Positions 1 through 7,805 of a DNA stretch of 45,817 nucleotides are shown piece after piece (position 1 is the stretch's first letter; the number at the start of each line of letters is the position of its first letter). Below the pieces are notes generated by a model that saw nothing but the letters and a program-made list of their open reading frames with translations, was not told the origin of the DNA and ran no database searches. The translations under genes and the position numbers were made by a program. Source of the DNA: a virus; the IMG/VR virus record IMGVR_UViG_3300031251_000978, positions 1 through 45,817 of that record, one strand, 5' to 3'.

Positions 1-333
1 GTCGAAACGTACGACAAGTCGGCCAAGGTTCCGAAGTATGTCCGCGCAGCCGTGGCAGCCCTTCGCCCGCTGGCCGGGAACCCGTTCGATGTTGTGGATG
101 CCGAGCCGCTCGACCCGCTGAGCGAGGAGGACGGCGCACGCTATCAGCAGGTCATCGAGTTCATGCGCAAAGAGAACACGACGTCGGTCTCCCGCGTGGC
201 GCGAAAACTCGGGCTGGGCTATACCGCAGTACAGCGGATCATGAGCCACGCTGAGGTCAACGGCGTGGTAACAAAGAACTTTTTCGGCACTGGCCGAGAC
301 CTCCTCCCTGCACCCCCCGAAGGAGCACCATGA
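1..333 (+). CDS. C-terminal part of a protein with an FtsK gamma-like winged helix (5' end outside window)
   Basis: The reading frame is open from the first base of the window, so the gene begins upstream; the GTG at 52 is only an internal possibility. The last ~60 residues, starting at ARYQQVIEFM and including the stretch TTSVSRVARKLGLGYTAVQRIM, resemble the FtsK gamma domain, a winged helix that in FtsK recognises KOPS sequences. No motor domain is visible, so this is probably a phage or mobile-element protein that borrowed the domain for DNA binding. It ends with an ATGA overlap with the next gene. The function of the full protein cannot be judged from the fragment. Confidence 0.6.
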   Translation, partial: VETYDKSAKVPKYVRAAVAALRPLAGNPFDVVDAEPLDPLSEEDGARYQQVIEFMRKENTTSVSRVARKLGLGYTAVQRIMSHAEVNGVVTKNFFGTGRDLLPAPPEGAP

Positions 334-557
334 CTGACGAATGGCTGAACGAGATCGAAGGCTTCGGACAGCGCCGAGAGCGGCTGCATGATGAGATCGA
401 GCACATGGATTTCAACGCGCAGGCCGTCTATGCGATGGTGATCCGGTGGGCAGAAGGAGCCATCCAGTACGAGCGCCTGCGGCTGGCAAATTCGATTGCA
501 TACAGTTCACGGCCACTCGTTGCCATCCGTGCGCGCAATGCCGGGAGGGGTGAATGA
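330..557 (+). CDS. Hypothetical protein, 75 aa
   Basis: The ATG overlaps the upstream TGA (ATGA) and has a good ribosome site (GAAGGAG, 6-7 bases before the start). The product is charged, probably helical in its N-terminal half, and has no recognised domain. It ends with another ATGA overlap onto a third small ORF, so the three form one translationally coupled rightward group. Its beginning (MTDE) is shared with the next ORF, which may reflect an old duplication of a start region or coincidence. Confidence 0.55.
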   Translation: MTDEWLNEIEGFGQRRERLHDEIEHMDFNAQAVYAMVIRWAEGAIQYERLRLANSIAYSSRPLVAIRARNAGRGE

Positions 558-727
558 CTGACGAAATCAAAGCCTTGCGCGAGCAGCGGAGGCTGGTCAA
601 ACCCCTCCCATGCTTGTCGGTGATGCACCGTAACAGAAATTTCCTAAGTGGTCTCCACAGCCAACCTTTTCGGGGTTATCCACAGGTTAACCCACAGAAA
701 GAATGGGCGACTTTTCCAGCGCTGTAG
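554..727 (+). CDS. Small ORF, 57 aa, possibly a truncated gene
   Basis: The ATG overlaps the stop of the preceding gene and follows a purine-rich site (GGGAGGGG). The first ~15 residues (MTDEIKALREQRR) look like real protein. The remainder reads like out-of-context sequence and crosses a perfect DnaA-box-like nonamer. I read it as the 5' stub of a gene interrupted by a recombination junction near 595-640. It may still be translated. Confidence 0.3.
   Translation: MTDEIKALREQRRLVKPLPCLSVMHRNRNFLSGLHSQPFRGYPQVNPQKEWATFPAL
676..684 (+). promoter_or_regulatory. DnaA-box-like nonamer TTATCCACA
   Basis: An exact match to the strong E. coli DnaA box, followed after three bases by the related TTAACCCACA. 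A single box is weak evidence for an origin. It lies in the poorly coding region between the left small genes and the KilA-N gene. Confidence 0.25.
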
Positions 728-789
728 GACAAACCCGGTATCATGCGAATCGAGTCGATTGACGCATGGCCATCGTCCCGGCTCAGCCC

Positions 790-818
790 AAAAAAATACC
801 GACCCTAAGGTCGGTATT
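790..818 (-). terminator. Intrinsic terminator, leftward
   Basis: A perfect 10-bp stem (795-804 with 809-818) encloses a 4-base loop. On the minus strand it is followed by a run of T (790-794, extended by the stem end). It would stop leftward transcription that runs past the late operon and antisense through the KilA-N gene. Little T follows the stem on the plus strand, so it is directional. The rest of 728-966 holds no gene I can support. Confidence 0.75.
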
Positions 819-966
819 GGGCTCTACCCCGAAGTCAATAAGTCTTGCCGGACCGACCTCGGAACTTGTAACGAGCTGACGGGATTGTACGTTGCGATCA
901 CTCTGGCGATCAAGCCATAAAACGTAACAAGCCTTCCCCGAAGCAGGGCACTTACTGGAGGAATCC

Positions 967-1791
967 ATGCCTGCGCAAACTCATCAATCGTCTCTCAACC
1001 TGATCTCGCACCACGTCGCAGACAGCATCATTCAACAGCGTGCTGAGGATGGCTATATCAACGCCACCGATCTGTGCAACGCAGCCGGCAAGCGCTGGTA
1101 CAACTATCTCCGAAACGAGACCACCGGTCATTTCCTTCGCGCGCTTTCTGCCAAAACTCAGATTAGCGTTCTGCTTTTAAATCAACAGGTTACGTCACCT
1201 CAAGGCACGCACAGCACCTGGGTTCACCCAAAGGTGGCTATCCATCTGGCCCAATGGCTGTCGGCCGACTTTGCTGTGCAGGTCTCCGAATGGATTTACG
1301 ACTGGATGTCAGGAGCCAGTCGTCCGAAGGAGCCGACGCTGCCTTACCATCTTCGGCGCCACATGCTGAACTTGGGCAAAATTCCGCCGACGCACTTCTC
1401 CATCCTGCAAGAGATGACAAACACGTTGATCGCCCCGCTCGAGGTGCGCGGATACACGCTTCCGGAGAGTCTCATGCCGGACATCTCACAGGGAAAGATG
1501 TTCTGCAAATTCCTGCGCGACGAGCTGAACATCGATACCGACTCACTGCCCACCTACGTGCACGAATTCGAAGATGGCCGCACAGTGGTCGCCAAGCTGT
1601 ACCCTATCGAAGTGCTCGTGGCCTTTCGAAACTATATCAACCAAGTGTGGATGCCTCAGAGGGCGGCCGGGTACTTCAAAGAGCGCGACCCATCGGCACT
1701 CCCCAAGCTCGACCAGCTTCTGATGATCACGCAGACCAGAGCTGCGAACGCCCCACGTCTCAACCCGCCGCAGCATCCCCGGGCTGCTTGA
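967..1791 (+). CDS. KilA-N domain protein, 274 aa
   Basis: The start is fixed by a strong ribosome site (GGAGGA) before ATG 967. Residues ~15-115 match the KilA-N DNA-binding fold: DGYINATDLCNAAGK, YLRN, then THSTWVHPKVAIHLAQWLS. The C-terminal ~150 residues (from LPYHLRRHML through GKMFCKFLRDEL to YFKERDP) form a second conserved-looking domain I cannot name. Known KilA-N proteins are phage regulators or antirepressors; the prophage abortive-infection protein BstA also carries a KilA-N-like domain, so an anti-phage role is possible but unproven. The gene stands alone on the plus strand beyond the lysis genes and is probably expressed separately, as a moron. Confidence 0.85.
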   Translation: MPAQTHQSSLNLISHHVADSIIQQRAEDGYINATDLCNAAGKRWYNYLRNETTGHFLRALSAKTQISVLLLNQQVTSPQGTHSTWVHPKVAIHLAQWLSADFAVQVSEWIYDWMSGASRPKEPTLPYHLRRHMLNLGKIPPTHFSILQEMTNTLIAPLEVRGYTLPESLMPDISQGKMFCKFLRDELNIDTDSLPTYVHEFEDGRTVVAKLYPIEVLVAFRNYINQVWMPQRAAGYFKERDPSALPKLDQLLMITQTRAANAPRLNPPQHPRAA

Positions 1792-1803
1792 CGGCTGACC
1801 TGC

Positions 1804-1831
1804 ACGGTGTCGAGCTAGCCCTCGACACCGT
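1804..1831. repeat. Perfect 11-bp inverted repeat after the KilA-N stop
   Basis: Arms 1804-1814 and 1821-1831 pair perfectly around a 6-base loop, 12 bases after the KilA-N stop codon. There is no T run on either side, so it may be a 3'-end stabilising hairpin or a weak terminator. A regulatory palindrome is also possible. Confidence 0.5.
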
Positions 1832-1978
1832 ATGCTCGACCAGTAGCCGACCCCACACCACAGTGGGGCGGCCACCATCAACCCTCAAGGCTCAGCGAGA
1901 GGCCCCGACAGGCTGTTGGGAGTCGGCGTAGGCTTTGCAGGCCACGGGGCGCGCGGGCATCGGCCACCCTGAAACGCG

Positions 1979-2008
1979 AAAAGCGCCCCAGGCCGAAGCC
2001 CGGGGCGC
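1979..2008 (-). terminator. Terminator of the late operon
   Basis: On the minus strand, just downstream of the holin stop, a GC-rich stem (GCGCCCC at 1983-1989 pairing with 2002-2008, with further pairing inside) encloses a CTTCGG-type loop and is followed by TTTT. It fits as the first terminator at the end of the leftward late operon; the one at 790-818 would be a backup. Confidence 0.75.
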
Positions 2009-2030
2009 ATTGAGTGGAGTTGACCAAGCG

Positions 2031-2564
2031 TCACGTTCGCGGGGGTGCACCGGCCGCGAGCTCGTCCTTCCGGGCGCTGCCGGCGCTGGAGCCAAAGTAG
2101 TAGGAGATGATCGACGTCCAGGCGGTCGCGAGCATGCCGAGCAGCAGCTGCAGCGTCGGCGAGTCAGTCAGCGTCAGGTACTTCGATGCCATGCCGGCCA
2201 GCAAGCCCAGGAAGCCTACAGTGACGACGATGGCCAGGGTCGGCGGGATGATTGAAGGGCTCGACTTCTGCAGATCTCGCGCGCTGGCCCGGTCGCCGGC
2301 GGCAATGGCCTCAAGCTGCTCGATGTGCGTGAAGCCCATCTGCTGCATGTGTTCCTGGAACTGGTTGTCGGCCTGCTTGAGCGCGAGCGTTTGCTCGGGC
2401 GTCATTCCTGACAGCGCCGCCTTCACCTTGTCGGCTGTCGGCTCGCTTATGCCGAGCGCGCTGGCCGCCGCGGTGATCGCCATGTCGACGAGAGGACCCG
2501 CAGGGCCCGCGATAGCCGTGCCGATCCAGGGCGCCACCGTCTTCAAAAGTGCTTGCCAATCCAT
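2031..2564 (-). CDS. Holin of the 3-TM phage holin family, 177 aa
   Basis: The N-terminus has a hydrophobic Gly/Ala-rich segment (residues ~8-40, including GTAIAGPAGPLVDMAI). Two further membrane segments lie at ~105-130 (PPTLAIVVTVGFLGLLAGM) and ~138-155. A helical region with MTPEQTLALKQADNQFQEHM lies between them. This arrangement is typical of the Holin_3TMs phage family. Holins form inner-membrane lesions that release the endolysin at a set time. It is the last gene of the late operon, 1 base after the endolysin stop, and is followed by a terminator. Confidence 0.85.
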   Translation of the reverse strand: MDWQALLKTVAPWIGTAIAGPAGPLVDMAITAAASALGISEPTADKVKAALSGMTPEQTLALKQADNQFQEHMQQMGFTHIEQLEAIAAGDRASARDLQKSSPSIIPPTLAIVVTVGFLGLLAGMASKYLTLTDSPTLQLLLGMLATAWTSIISYYFGSSAGSARKDELAAGAPPRT

Positions 2565-2565
2565 G

Positions 2566-3069
2566 TCAGACCCCCAGCGCTGCGCGCGCGTTGTCGTAGT
2601 AGCCGTTCCAGGTCTCGCGCCTGGGTTTGCCCGGGCGCCAGTTGCGCAACGCGTAGCAGTCCCAGGCGCCCTCCACGTCGCCGATCTGCGGCAGCGGCGC
2701 GGAGTCGCAATACAGCACGGCGCGCGCGACGCAGCAGCCGAGCAGGTCGTCTTCCTGCATCGACAGCCACACGGCCGGGCCGTTGAAGCCCACCTCCCGC
2801 TCGGCGCACACGTTGTGCATGACGCCGGCCGTCAGCTGGTTGCCGAGCACGCCCTTGATGCCGCCGCCCTGCTCGCACTGCCAGAACGAGACGGCCGGGC
2901 CGTTGTTCTGCTGACGCCGGTAGCGGAAGCGGCTCTCCTGCTGGCCGATGGTCAGCAGCATCAGGCGCGCTTTCGGGGAATCCCAGGCAATCGGCAGCAT
3001 GGCCAACGCCGGGTTGAGGATGGTCGAGATGACCTCGAGGAGCGGCATCGACGTGTTGCGGTCGGTCAT
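2566..3069 (-). CDS. Probable endolysin (lysozyme-like fold), 167 aa
   Basis: The start ATG at 3069 follows an AAGG site; longer upstream frames run into the neighbour gene. The segment GQQESRFRYRRQ has a Glu in the position of the catalytic Glu of lysozyme/transglycosylase-type enzymes, followed by a GPAVSFWQCEQGGG segment resembling the G-x-x-Q motif of that superfamily. The C-terminal WNGYYDNARAAL resembles the end of phage muramidases. No signal peptide is seen, so export through the adjacent holin is expected. The family assignment rests on motif resemblance and on its place beside the holin. Confidence 0.6.
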   Translation of the reverse strand: MTDRNTSMPLLEVISTILNPALAMLPIAWDSPKARLMLLTIGQQESRFRYRRQQNNGPAVSFWQCEQGGGIKGVLGNQLTAGVMHNVCAEREVGFNGPAVWLSMQEDDLLGCCVARAVLYCDSAPLPQIGDVEGAWDCYALRNWRPGKPRRETWNGYYDNARAALGV

Positions 3070-3071
3070 GG

Positions 3072-3569
3072 TCAGGCCTTCGTGAACGTGAAGCACGGCA
3101 CCGCGAACCAGGTCGTGCCGATGAGATAGGTGCGCCAGCCCACCTTGAGCTGGATCTCCTTGCGCCACCACCACAGCGGCCCGTTGTCGTAGAGCCCTGG
3201 CTCAGGCGGCCAGGGCCCCTGTACCGGCACGCCAAACGAGGCCGCCAGACCCTGCATGCGGTTGCGCCAGCCGAGCCAATAGAGCGAGCACCAGAAGCGG
3301 CCATGGCGGTCCAGCACTGCGGACACGGCCGGCTCGTAGGTGCCCCCCGGCAATCGCTCGTTCGGCGTCGACCACCACCAGGCCCACGCCGGAAGGTCGC
3401 CGCGGATCACGTCGGCGTGCTGGCCATTGCTGTCGGCGCTCGGCTTCTCATCCCACTTCGCGAACACGAATGCGATTGCGACGACCGCAGGCGTGATCAG
3501 CAGCGCCAGCAGGATGAGATCGAGAGCCAGCAGCATCAGCGCGATGGCGATCGGCTTCACGTATTTCAT
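3072..3569 (-). CDS. Phage membrane protein with Trp-rich domain (DUF7338-like), 165 aa
   Basis: I use ATG 3569 because it overlaps the upstream stop (ATGA) and starts directly before a long hydrophobic segment (residues ~5-38). The remainder is rich in Trp (AWAWWWSTPNERLPGG, FWCSLYWLGWRNRMQG, PLWWWRKE), a pattern I know from phage proteins often found near lysis or tail genes. The function is unknown. Position and membrane anchor would suit a lysis accessory, but it lacks the coiled-coil layout of an inner-membrane spanin. Confidence 0.65.
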   Translation of the reverse strand: MKYVKPIAIALMLLALDLILLALLITPAVVAIAFVFAKWDEKPSADSNGQHADVIRGDLPAWAWWWSTPNERLPGGTYEPAVSAVLDRHGRFWCSLYWLGWRNRMQGLAASFGVPVQGPWPPEPGLYDNGPLWWWRKEIQLKVGWRTYLIGTTWFAVPCFTFTKA

Positions 3570-3856
3570 GGCTTGAACCCGTGGTTTTTTGCGAAGTCGA
3601 GCAGCAGGTAGCCAATGCCAACGATGGCCGCCCACACCAGGCCCGCGAGGGTCTTGGTGATCACCGCCTCGCGGAACTTGATCGACTGCTCCTGCCTCGC
3701 AATTGCGAGGCGGACCCAGCGGCGCTCTTCGGCGGAGAGAAAGTCGTCGGGCAGCTTTTCTGTTACCGCCTCAGCGATGTCGCGCACCAGGCGCGCCCGC
3801 CGACGGGAAGCGTCGCCGGGCAGTTCGTCTGGTTGCGTTTCGTATTCATCGCTCAT
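3566..3856 (-). CDS. Small C-terminally anchored membrane protein, 96 aa
   Basis: Starts at MSDEYETQ (ATG 3856); longer frames would overlap the fibre gene without a ribosome site. It has an acidic and charged N-terminal half (helical, ~residues 15-65) and one membrane span near residues 68-86 (TLAGLVWAAIVGIGYLLL). It overlaps the next gene by 4 bases. A holin-like or lysis-related role is plausible from location only. Confidence 0.65.
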   Translation of the reverse strand: MSDEYETQPDELPGDASRRRARLVRDIAEAVTEKLPDDFLSAEERRWVRLAIARQEQSIKFREAVITKTLAGLVWAAIVGIGYLLLDFAKNHGFKP

Positions 3857-3860
3857 GCCG

Positions 3861-4769
3861 TCATGCGTATTCGTAGACGACGAAAATCCCGCCGGCGCCC
3901 GTGCCACCCGTAGAGCCACCGACGCCTGCACCAGCGGCAGATCCGCCGCCGCCAGAGCCACGACCGGAAGCAGGCAGGCCATTGGAAACGGACGCTCCGA
4001 CGCCCGTGCCGCCAGCGCCGCCGCCACCGCCGTACAAGCTATTTGCGCCGGCACTGCCGACGACGAAGCCCGCAGCAAACGAGCACGCAGCCTGAGCCGA
4101 GTTCTGCCCCGCCAGGTTGAGGATGTTTCCGCCGGATCCTGCGACGCAAGTTGCTCCAGGGCTGTTGATCACGGCGGCAGCCGTTGCAGCTGCTCCACCA
4201 GTCCCGCCGGTGAGAGTCATCAGCGCGCCGAACGTGCTCGAACCGCCATTCCCACCAGCGCCGATTGAGCCGGCGGTGCCCCCAGCGCCAATCGTCACAG
4301 TGGCGCCCGCGAAGCCCGACGTGATGAACGACTCCCCGATGGAGCCCGCTGCGCCGCCAATACCAACCGAGATCTGACCCGCCGCGGTGGCGAGAGCACC
4401 ACCCCCGCCGCCGCCCGCGCCCTGCCCCTTCAGCAGGATCCGGGTGGTCCCTGGGCTGGGGGTATAGGTGCCGCTGGCGGTGAAGGTCTGGACGTTGAGT
4501 AGGCGACCCGTCGTCGCCGTCTTCAGATTGGCGAGCAGGGTTGAGGTCGTCCCATCGTCCACCGAGTTCTGACCGGTGTTGTCAGAGATGAACTGAGCGA
4601 GCACCGCAGCCATGATCGACGACTGTCGCCAGGTCTTGTTCAACTGAGCGCTCGTTGCAACGCCTGATTGATACCCTGTGCTAAGCACAGACAAGCCGGC
4701 ATACGTTGCCTGGCTAACCACGTTCGCGCCACCGGCATAGGCGAACGGGAGAAAGTCGTTTGTTGCCAT
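3861..4769 (-). CDS. Tail fibre/adhesin with glycine-rich C-terminal domain, 302 aa
   Basis: The N-terminal ~85 residues (MATNDFLPFAYAGGANVVSQ, then SQLNKTWRQSSIMAAVLAQFISDNTGQ) match a fibre N-terminus recurrent in beta-proteobacterial prophages. From residue ~95 to ~300 the protein is dominated by Gly, Ala and Ser runs (GGGGGAL, GAGGTAGSIGAGGNGG, GGGGGAGGTGVG), like the polyglycine-rich receptor-binding domain of some phage adhesins. It presumably contacts the host surface. The low-complexity part often varies between related phages. It follows an internal terminator, so its expression may be lower or depend on antitermination. Confidence 0.75.
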   Translation of the reverse strand: MATNDFLPFAYAGGANVVSQATYAGLSVLSTGYQSGVATSAQLNKTWRQSSIMAAVLAQFISDNTGQNSVDDGTTSTLLANLKTATTGRLLNVQTFTASGTYTPSPGTTRILLKGQGAGGGGGGALATAAGQISVGIGGAAGSIGESFITSGFAGATVTIGAGGTAGSIGAGGNGGSSTFGALMTLTGGTGGAAATAAAVINSPGATCVAGSGGNILNLAGQNSAQAACSFAAGFVVGSAGANSLYGGGGGAGGTGVGASVSNGLPASGRGSGGGGSAAGAGVGGSTGGTGAGGIFVVYEYA

Positions 4770-4796
4770 TGAATTCCTGCTGGAGTAGAGGACGAG

Positions 4797-4819
4797 AAAA
4801 AGCCCGCACTCGGCGGGCT
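4797..4819 (-). terminator. Internal terminator in the late operon, upstream of the fibre gene
   Basis: The stem AGCCCGC (4801-4807) pairs with GCGGGCT (4813-4819) around a 5-base loop and is followed on the minus strand by TTTT (4797-4800). It lies between the DUF2612 gene and the fibre gene. It would attenuate fibre and lysis genes unless transcription is antiterminated. Confidence 0.7.
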
Positions 4820-4842
4820 ATGGAAATAAGGGAGAAGGGCTG

Positions 4843-5496
4843 CTACAGGGAGATCGCCCAGGCGCCTGTATCGAAGCCGGAGATGTTCGAGTTCTGAACG
4901 TCGAAGCCGAAGAAAGGCGATCCACCTACCGACGGCTTCCAGAAGTTCTGATGAACCCCTTCCGGCTTGAGAAGCAGGTATCCGTTCTTCAACAGGGCCA
5001 GTAGCACTGCCGAAGGCGTAGGGCCGCCGACGAACAAATCCATGCTCATGTCCTGGTTGTCGGATGCGAAAACCACTGCGCCAGTCCCAGCGAAGACCTG
5101 CGACACGATCGACAGGAAGCTCGGCATCGTGCCGTCCCAGTGATTCGCTCCAATCTTCGCGCGCAGCATCGTGCGGTAAGTCGCATCATCCAGGGCTGTT
5201 AGGCCAGTGCTCGGATCGAATGGACCCTGCCAACTGCCTTGATCGAAACCTAGACCCGCTGTGTCGAGCGAGAAATACACCCCGGTCAGGGGAATGGCCA
5301 CGTAGCGCGACAGACCAATCCAGATGCCGAGGGCGTCCAGTTGCACACCCACCGCCAGGTCGAGATCGAAATCTGCCGGTAGCGTCCTAACGAAACTGGT
5401 CGCGTCCAACAGTCCATTCGACAAAGCCTGAACCATCGCCACGAAGTTCGGCGCGTCGGCATGTTCGCTGGTAATGAGGTCGGTATAGATCGTCAT
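4843..5496 (-). CDS. Baseplate/tail protein, DUF2612 family, 217 aa
   Basis: Start at MTIYTDLIT (ATG 5496), overlapping the stop of baseplate J (ATGA). The N-terminal pattern (LITSEHADAPNFVAMVQALSN, DLDLAVGVQLDALGIWIGLSR) is characteristic of DUF2612 tail proteins, which occupy the place of the P2 gpI-type protein linking baseplate J to the fibre. The C-terminus is rich in aromatic and Gly residues. Gene order (J-like, then this, then fibre) supports the role. Confidence 0.8.
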   Translation of the reverse strand: MTIYTDLITSEHADAPNFVAMVQALSNGLLDATSFVRTLPADFDLDLAVGVQLDALGIWIGLSRYVAIPLTGVYFSLDTAGLGFDQGSWQGPFDPSTGLTALDDATYRTMLRAKIGANHWDGTMPSFLSIVSQVFAGTGAVVFASDNQDMSMDLFVGGPTPSAVLLALLKNGYLLLKPEGVHQNFWKPSVGGSPFFGFDVQNSNISGFDTGAWAISL

Positions 5497-6671
5497 CAAA
5501 TCACCGTCAGAGCGATGTCGGCCACGGCGCAAGTAGCGTTCTGGTTGAAGGCAATCGCCACGTCGGAATTCCCTACCGCCGCAGGCTTGGCGCTGATTTG
5601 CAGGACGGTCACTTCGTAGCTGGTCGATCCGGTCCCGCCGTACAACTGAGCCGGCAGGTACAGACGGGTCAGGAACACCGATTGACCAATCGGCAGCGCG
5701 TTGATGTACGCCGCGATGGCTGCCTTGATCTGCGTTCCGATCGTGGAGGTGTAGCCAGTCAGGGCCTTTACGGTGATACCGACTGAGATCGGGACTGCGG
5801 TCGGCACGTAGAAGCGGATGGTGTGCGCCACACCGATGCTATCCGTCACCACTTGGGAGGTTGTCCCGTAGGTGTACGCGCCGGGAGTCTTCTTGTTCGA
5901 GATGGCCGTAGCAATGGCAAGCGCAGCACCACCCTGCACCACCAGTGAGATCGAATGCGGAGGCAGCCCATTCGAGTCGGTCGCATTCGTGTCGTTCTCG
6001 TAGGCAACTGCCTGGGTGACACCGGTCACGCCCTGCACTGCACCCAGGACTCCAGCGAGGACGGTCAGGGAGGGCAGCGCCACGCTGTTGCCTTGACGAA
6101 CACGCAGAGCGGCGTCGGATTCGACCGGAGCCCCGACAGAGGCCGCTGAGGCATTCGTGGCCGTCTGCCAACCATAGGTCGGGGTCTGGATGGCCGTCAC
6201 CGTGCCTACTCCGGCCGAAATCGCGCCGATCGTCTGGCATGTCGCGGTCACCGTAATGGTGCCGCTCGCCGGGATTGTCACCGAGGCCGGGAGCGCCCAG
6301 TTGATGTTGTTCACATCGGCAACGATGCCGTTCGCGATGACCGTACCAGCCACGCCAACCAGCGTGAGATTTACCGTGCTTTTCGTGGCGACCGCGCGCG
6401 CAATGCCGTTGATCTTGACGCTGCTGGACAGGCCATTGCCTTGAGCCGTAGCCGGGCTGAAGCTGTTGTAGACGGCTATCGTGGCCGCATTGGCATCGTT
6501 GATTGCCGCCGCCATGATCCCCAGGAACTGCCCGTCCTGAGAGTCATTGCCAAGATACACGTCGGCGCCATAGATCGCCTGGTACTGGGCCTGCAGGTAG
6601 GCCAGGATGCTGGCGAACGACGGCGCGCTGATCCCGGTGGCGTCAACGGTCGGTGCGGTGGGAGATGCCAT
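5496..6671 (-). CDS. Baseplate assembly protein J-like (Mu gp47/P2 gpJ family), 391 aa
   Basis: Typical family N-terminus: an Asp-rich start then ILAYLQAQYQAIYGADVYLGNDSQDGQFLGIMAAAINDAN. The central beta-rich domain includes VGAPVESDAALRVRQG, the diagnostic motif of gpJ/gp47 proteins, and the C-terminal domain contains IGQSVFLTRLYLPA. Length is normal. It builds the outer ring of the baseplate. It lies directly downstream of the gp46-like wedge protein, as expected. Confidence 0.92.
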   Translation of the reverse strand: MASPTAPTVDATGISAPSFASILAYLQAQYQAIYGADVYLGNDSQDGQFLGIMAAAINDANAATIAVYNSFSPATAQGNGLSSSVKINGIARAVATKSTVNLTLVGVAGTVIANGIVADVNNINWALPASVTIPASGTITVTATCQTIGAISAGVGTVTAIQTPTYGWQTATNASAASVGAPVESDAALRVRQGNSVALPSLTVLAGVLGAVQGVTGVTQAVAYENDTNATDSNGLPPHSISLVVQGGAALAIATAISNKKTPGAYTYGTTSQVVTDSIGVAHTIRFYVPTAVPISVGITVKALTGYTSTIGTQIKAAIAAYINALPIGQSVFLTRLYLPAQLYGGTGSTSYEVTVLQISAKPAAVGNSDVAIAFNQNATCAVADIALTVI

Positions 6672-7022
6672 TTACTGAGTGACCTCGATGGTGGTCGTTC
6701 CGTAGACCGTGTTGATCGTGGCGGCGACGCTGAGCTTTCGCGAATTGCCGTCGAAGGAACTGCTGTAGCTGACGATCTCAGACACTCCCTGCGTTCCGAG
6801 GATGCGCTCCTTGATCGCAGCATCAGGGTTCCGGCCTGGAAGCCTCTTCCCGAGAACCTGCTCGTTCCACGGCGTTCCGTCCGTGATGTCGACGAACCAC
6901 TCCCCGAGCCAGAGTGCCAGGCGCGTCTCCACGGCCTGACCGACGGCATCCGGGCTATCCACGAGGAACGCGTTCGAGCCCAAGGTGTAGTCACCGGAGG
7001 CACTGAGCTTTCTGTAGCGCAT
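6672..7022 (-). CDS. Baseplate wedge protein, GP46/gp25-like, 116 aa
   Basis: Start chosen at MRYRKLSASGDY. Contains VETRLALWLGEWFVDITDGTPW followed by IKERILGTQGVSEI, the hallmark of Mu gp46/T4 gp25-type wedge proteins that join baseplate and sheath. Only 0-1 base separates it from the gpJ-like gene. Confidence 0.85.
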   Translation of the reverse strand: MRYRKLSASGDYTLGSNAFLVDSPDAVGQAVETRLALWLGEWFVDITDGTPWNEQVLGKRLPGRNPDAAIKERILGTQGVSEIVSYSSSFDGNSRKLSVAATINTVYGTTTIEVTQ

Positions 7023-7032
7023 CCGATCTCCC

Positions 7033-7791
7033 TTACGGCGTCGGGCCGCCAGTGTTGCCGGCACCCGTCGTGACGCCCGTGTGGGCGTGGGTGTGCAGCG
7101 GCGTGGTCTGGGCGGTGACTTCGGTGTTGACGTGCAGCGGGCCTTGGAGCGTGACGCCCGCGGTGCCGGAGCCCGTGGTCTGGGTCACGTTGCCGTTCAA
7201 CTGGATGACCGGCGCATTGATGATTACCTGCGCACCGGTCAGGGTGACATTCCCCGTCGCCTCCGCGACGATGTCGCCTGAGGTCTTCGCGTGAATCTGG
7301 TGGCTCGTTGGGTTGAGCTCAATGAAAGCCGATCCGTCGTCGCTGCGCAGTTGGACGGTCGTCGTGCTGACGCTGCTGAGCACGCGCGGCTGCGACCGTG
7401 GACCGACCAGCACGAAGCCGTCGGATAGGTCGTGCATACGCATGCGCGTCTGCCCTTGCACGCCGCCCTGCTGCCACCAGCCATCAATGCAGCGCGAGCT
7501 GAACACCACCAGGCACTCGTCGCCAGCCTTGATCGGAAAGGTCAAGGTCGCTCCGCCCCCGCTCGGAAACACCACCGGGCAGTCCAGCAAGAGCGGGAGA
7601 TTGATCGGCGATGTGGTTCCGTCCGACGCCCGCGCCTGAAGGCTGATCGACGGCTGAACCACGCACGTCATTGCACCCGGGTTAAAAGACTGCACAATGC
7701 CGGGCAGCGCGGTCCAGAGGCTGGCTTGGTTCCCCTCGAAGGCAATCCGAGTCGCCTCTTCAGGGTCGTCATATCGTTCGCGTCTGTCCAT
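7033..7791 (-). CDS. Baseplate spike protein (gpV/gp45-like), 252 aa
   Basis: Start at MDRRERYDD (ATG 7791); the upstream extension would run through the oppositely oriented moron and lacks phage-like sequence. It has an N-terminal OB-type domain (residues ~20-130, with FPIKAGDECLVVFSSRCIDGWWQQGG, a motif of the Gp138/gp45 spike family). A repetitive beta-helical stalk follows, and the C-terminus (PLHTHAHTGVTTGAGNTGGPTP) is His- and Gly-rich. That tip matches the metal-binding apex of phage membrane-piercing spikes (HxH). Confidence 0.88.
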   Translation of the reverse strand: MDRRERYDDPEEATRIAFEGNQASLWTALPGIVQSFNPGAMTCVVQPSISLQARASDGTTSPINLPLLLDCPVVFPSGGGATLTFPIKAGDECLVVFSSRCIDGWWQQGGVQGQTRMRMHDLSDGFVLVGPRSQPRVLSSVSTTTVQLRSDDGSAFIELNPTSHQIHAKTSGDIVAEATGNVTLTGAQVIINAPVIQLNGNVTQTTGSGTAGVTLQGPLHVNTEVTAQTTPLHTHAHTGVTTGAGNTGGPTP

Positions 7792-7805
7792 CTGGAGGGG
7801 AATCC

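Noticed and set aside
2107-3129. Long rightward open frame (340 aa) opposite the lysis genes
   Set aside because: Arg/Ala/Val-biased shadow of the holin and endolysin genes in GC-rich DNA; no start signal or domain.
3072-3856. Spanin pair
   Set aside because: The two membrane proteins here lack the inner-spanin coiled coil and outer-spanin lipobox arrangement.
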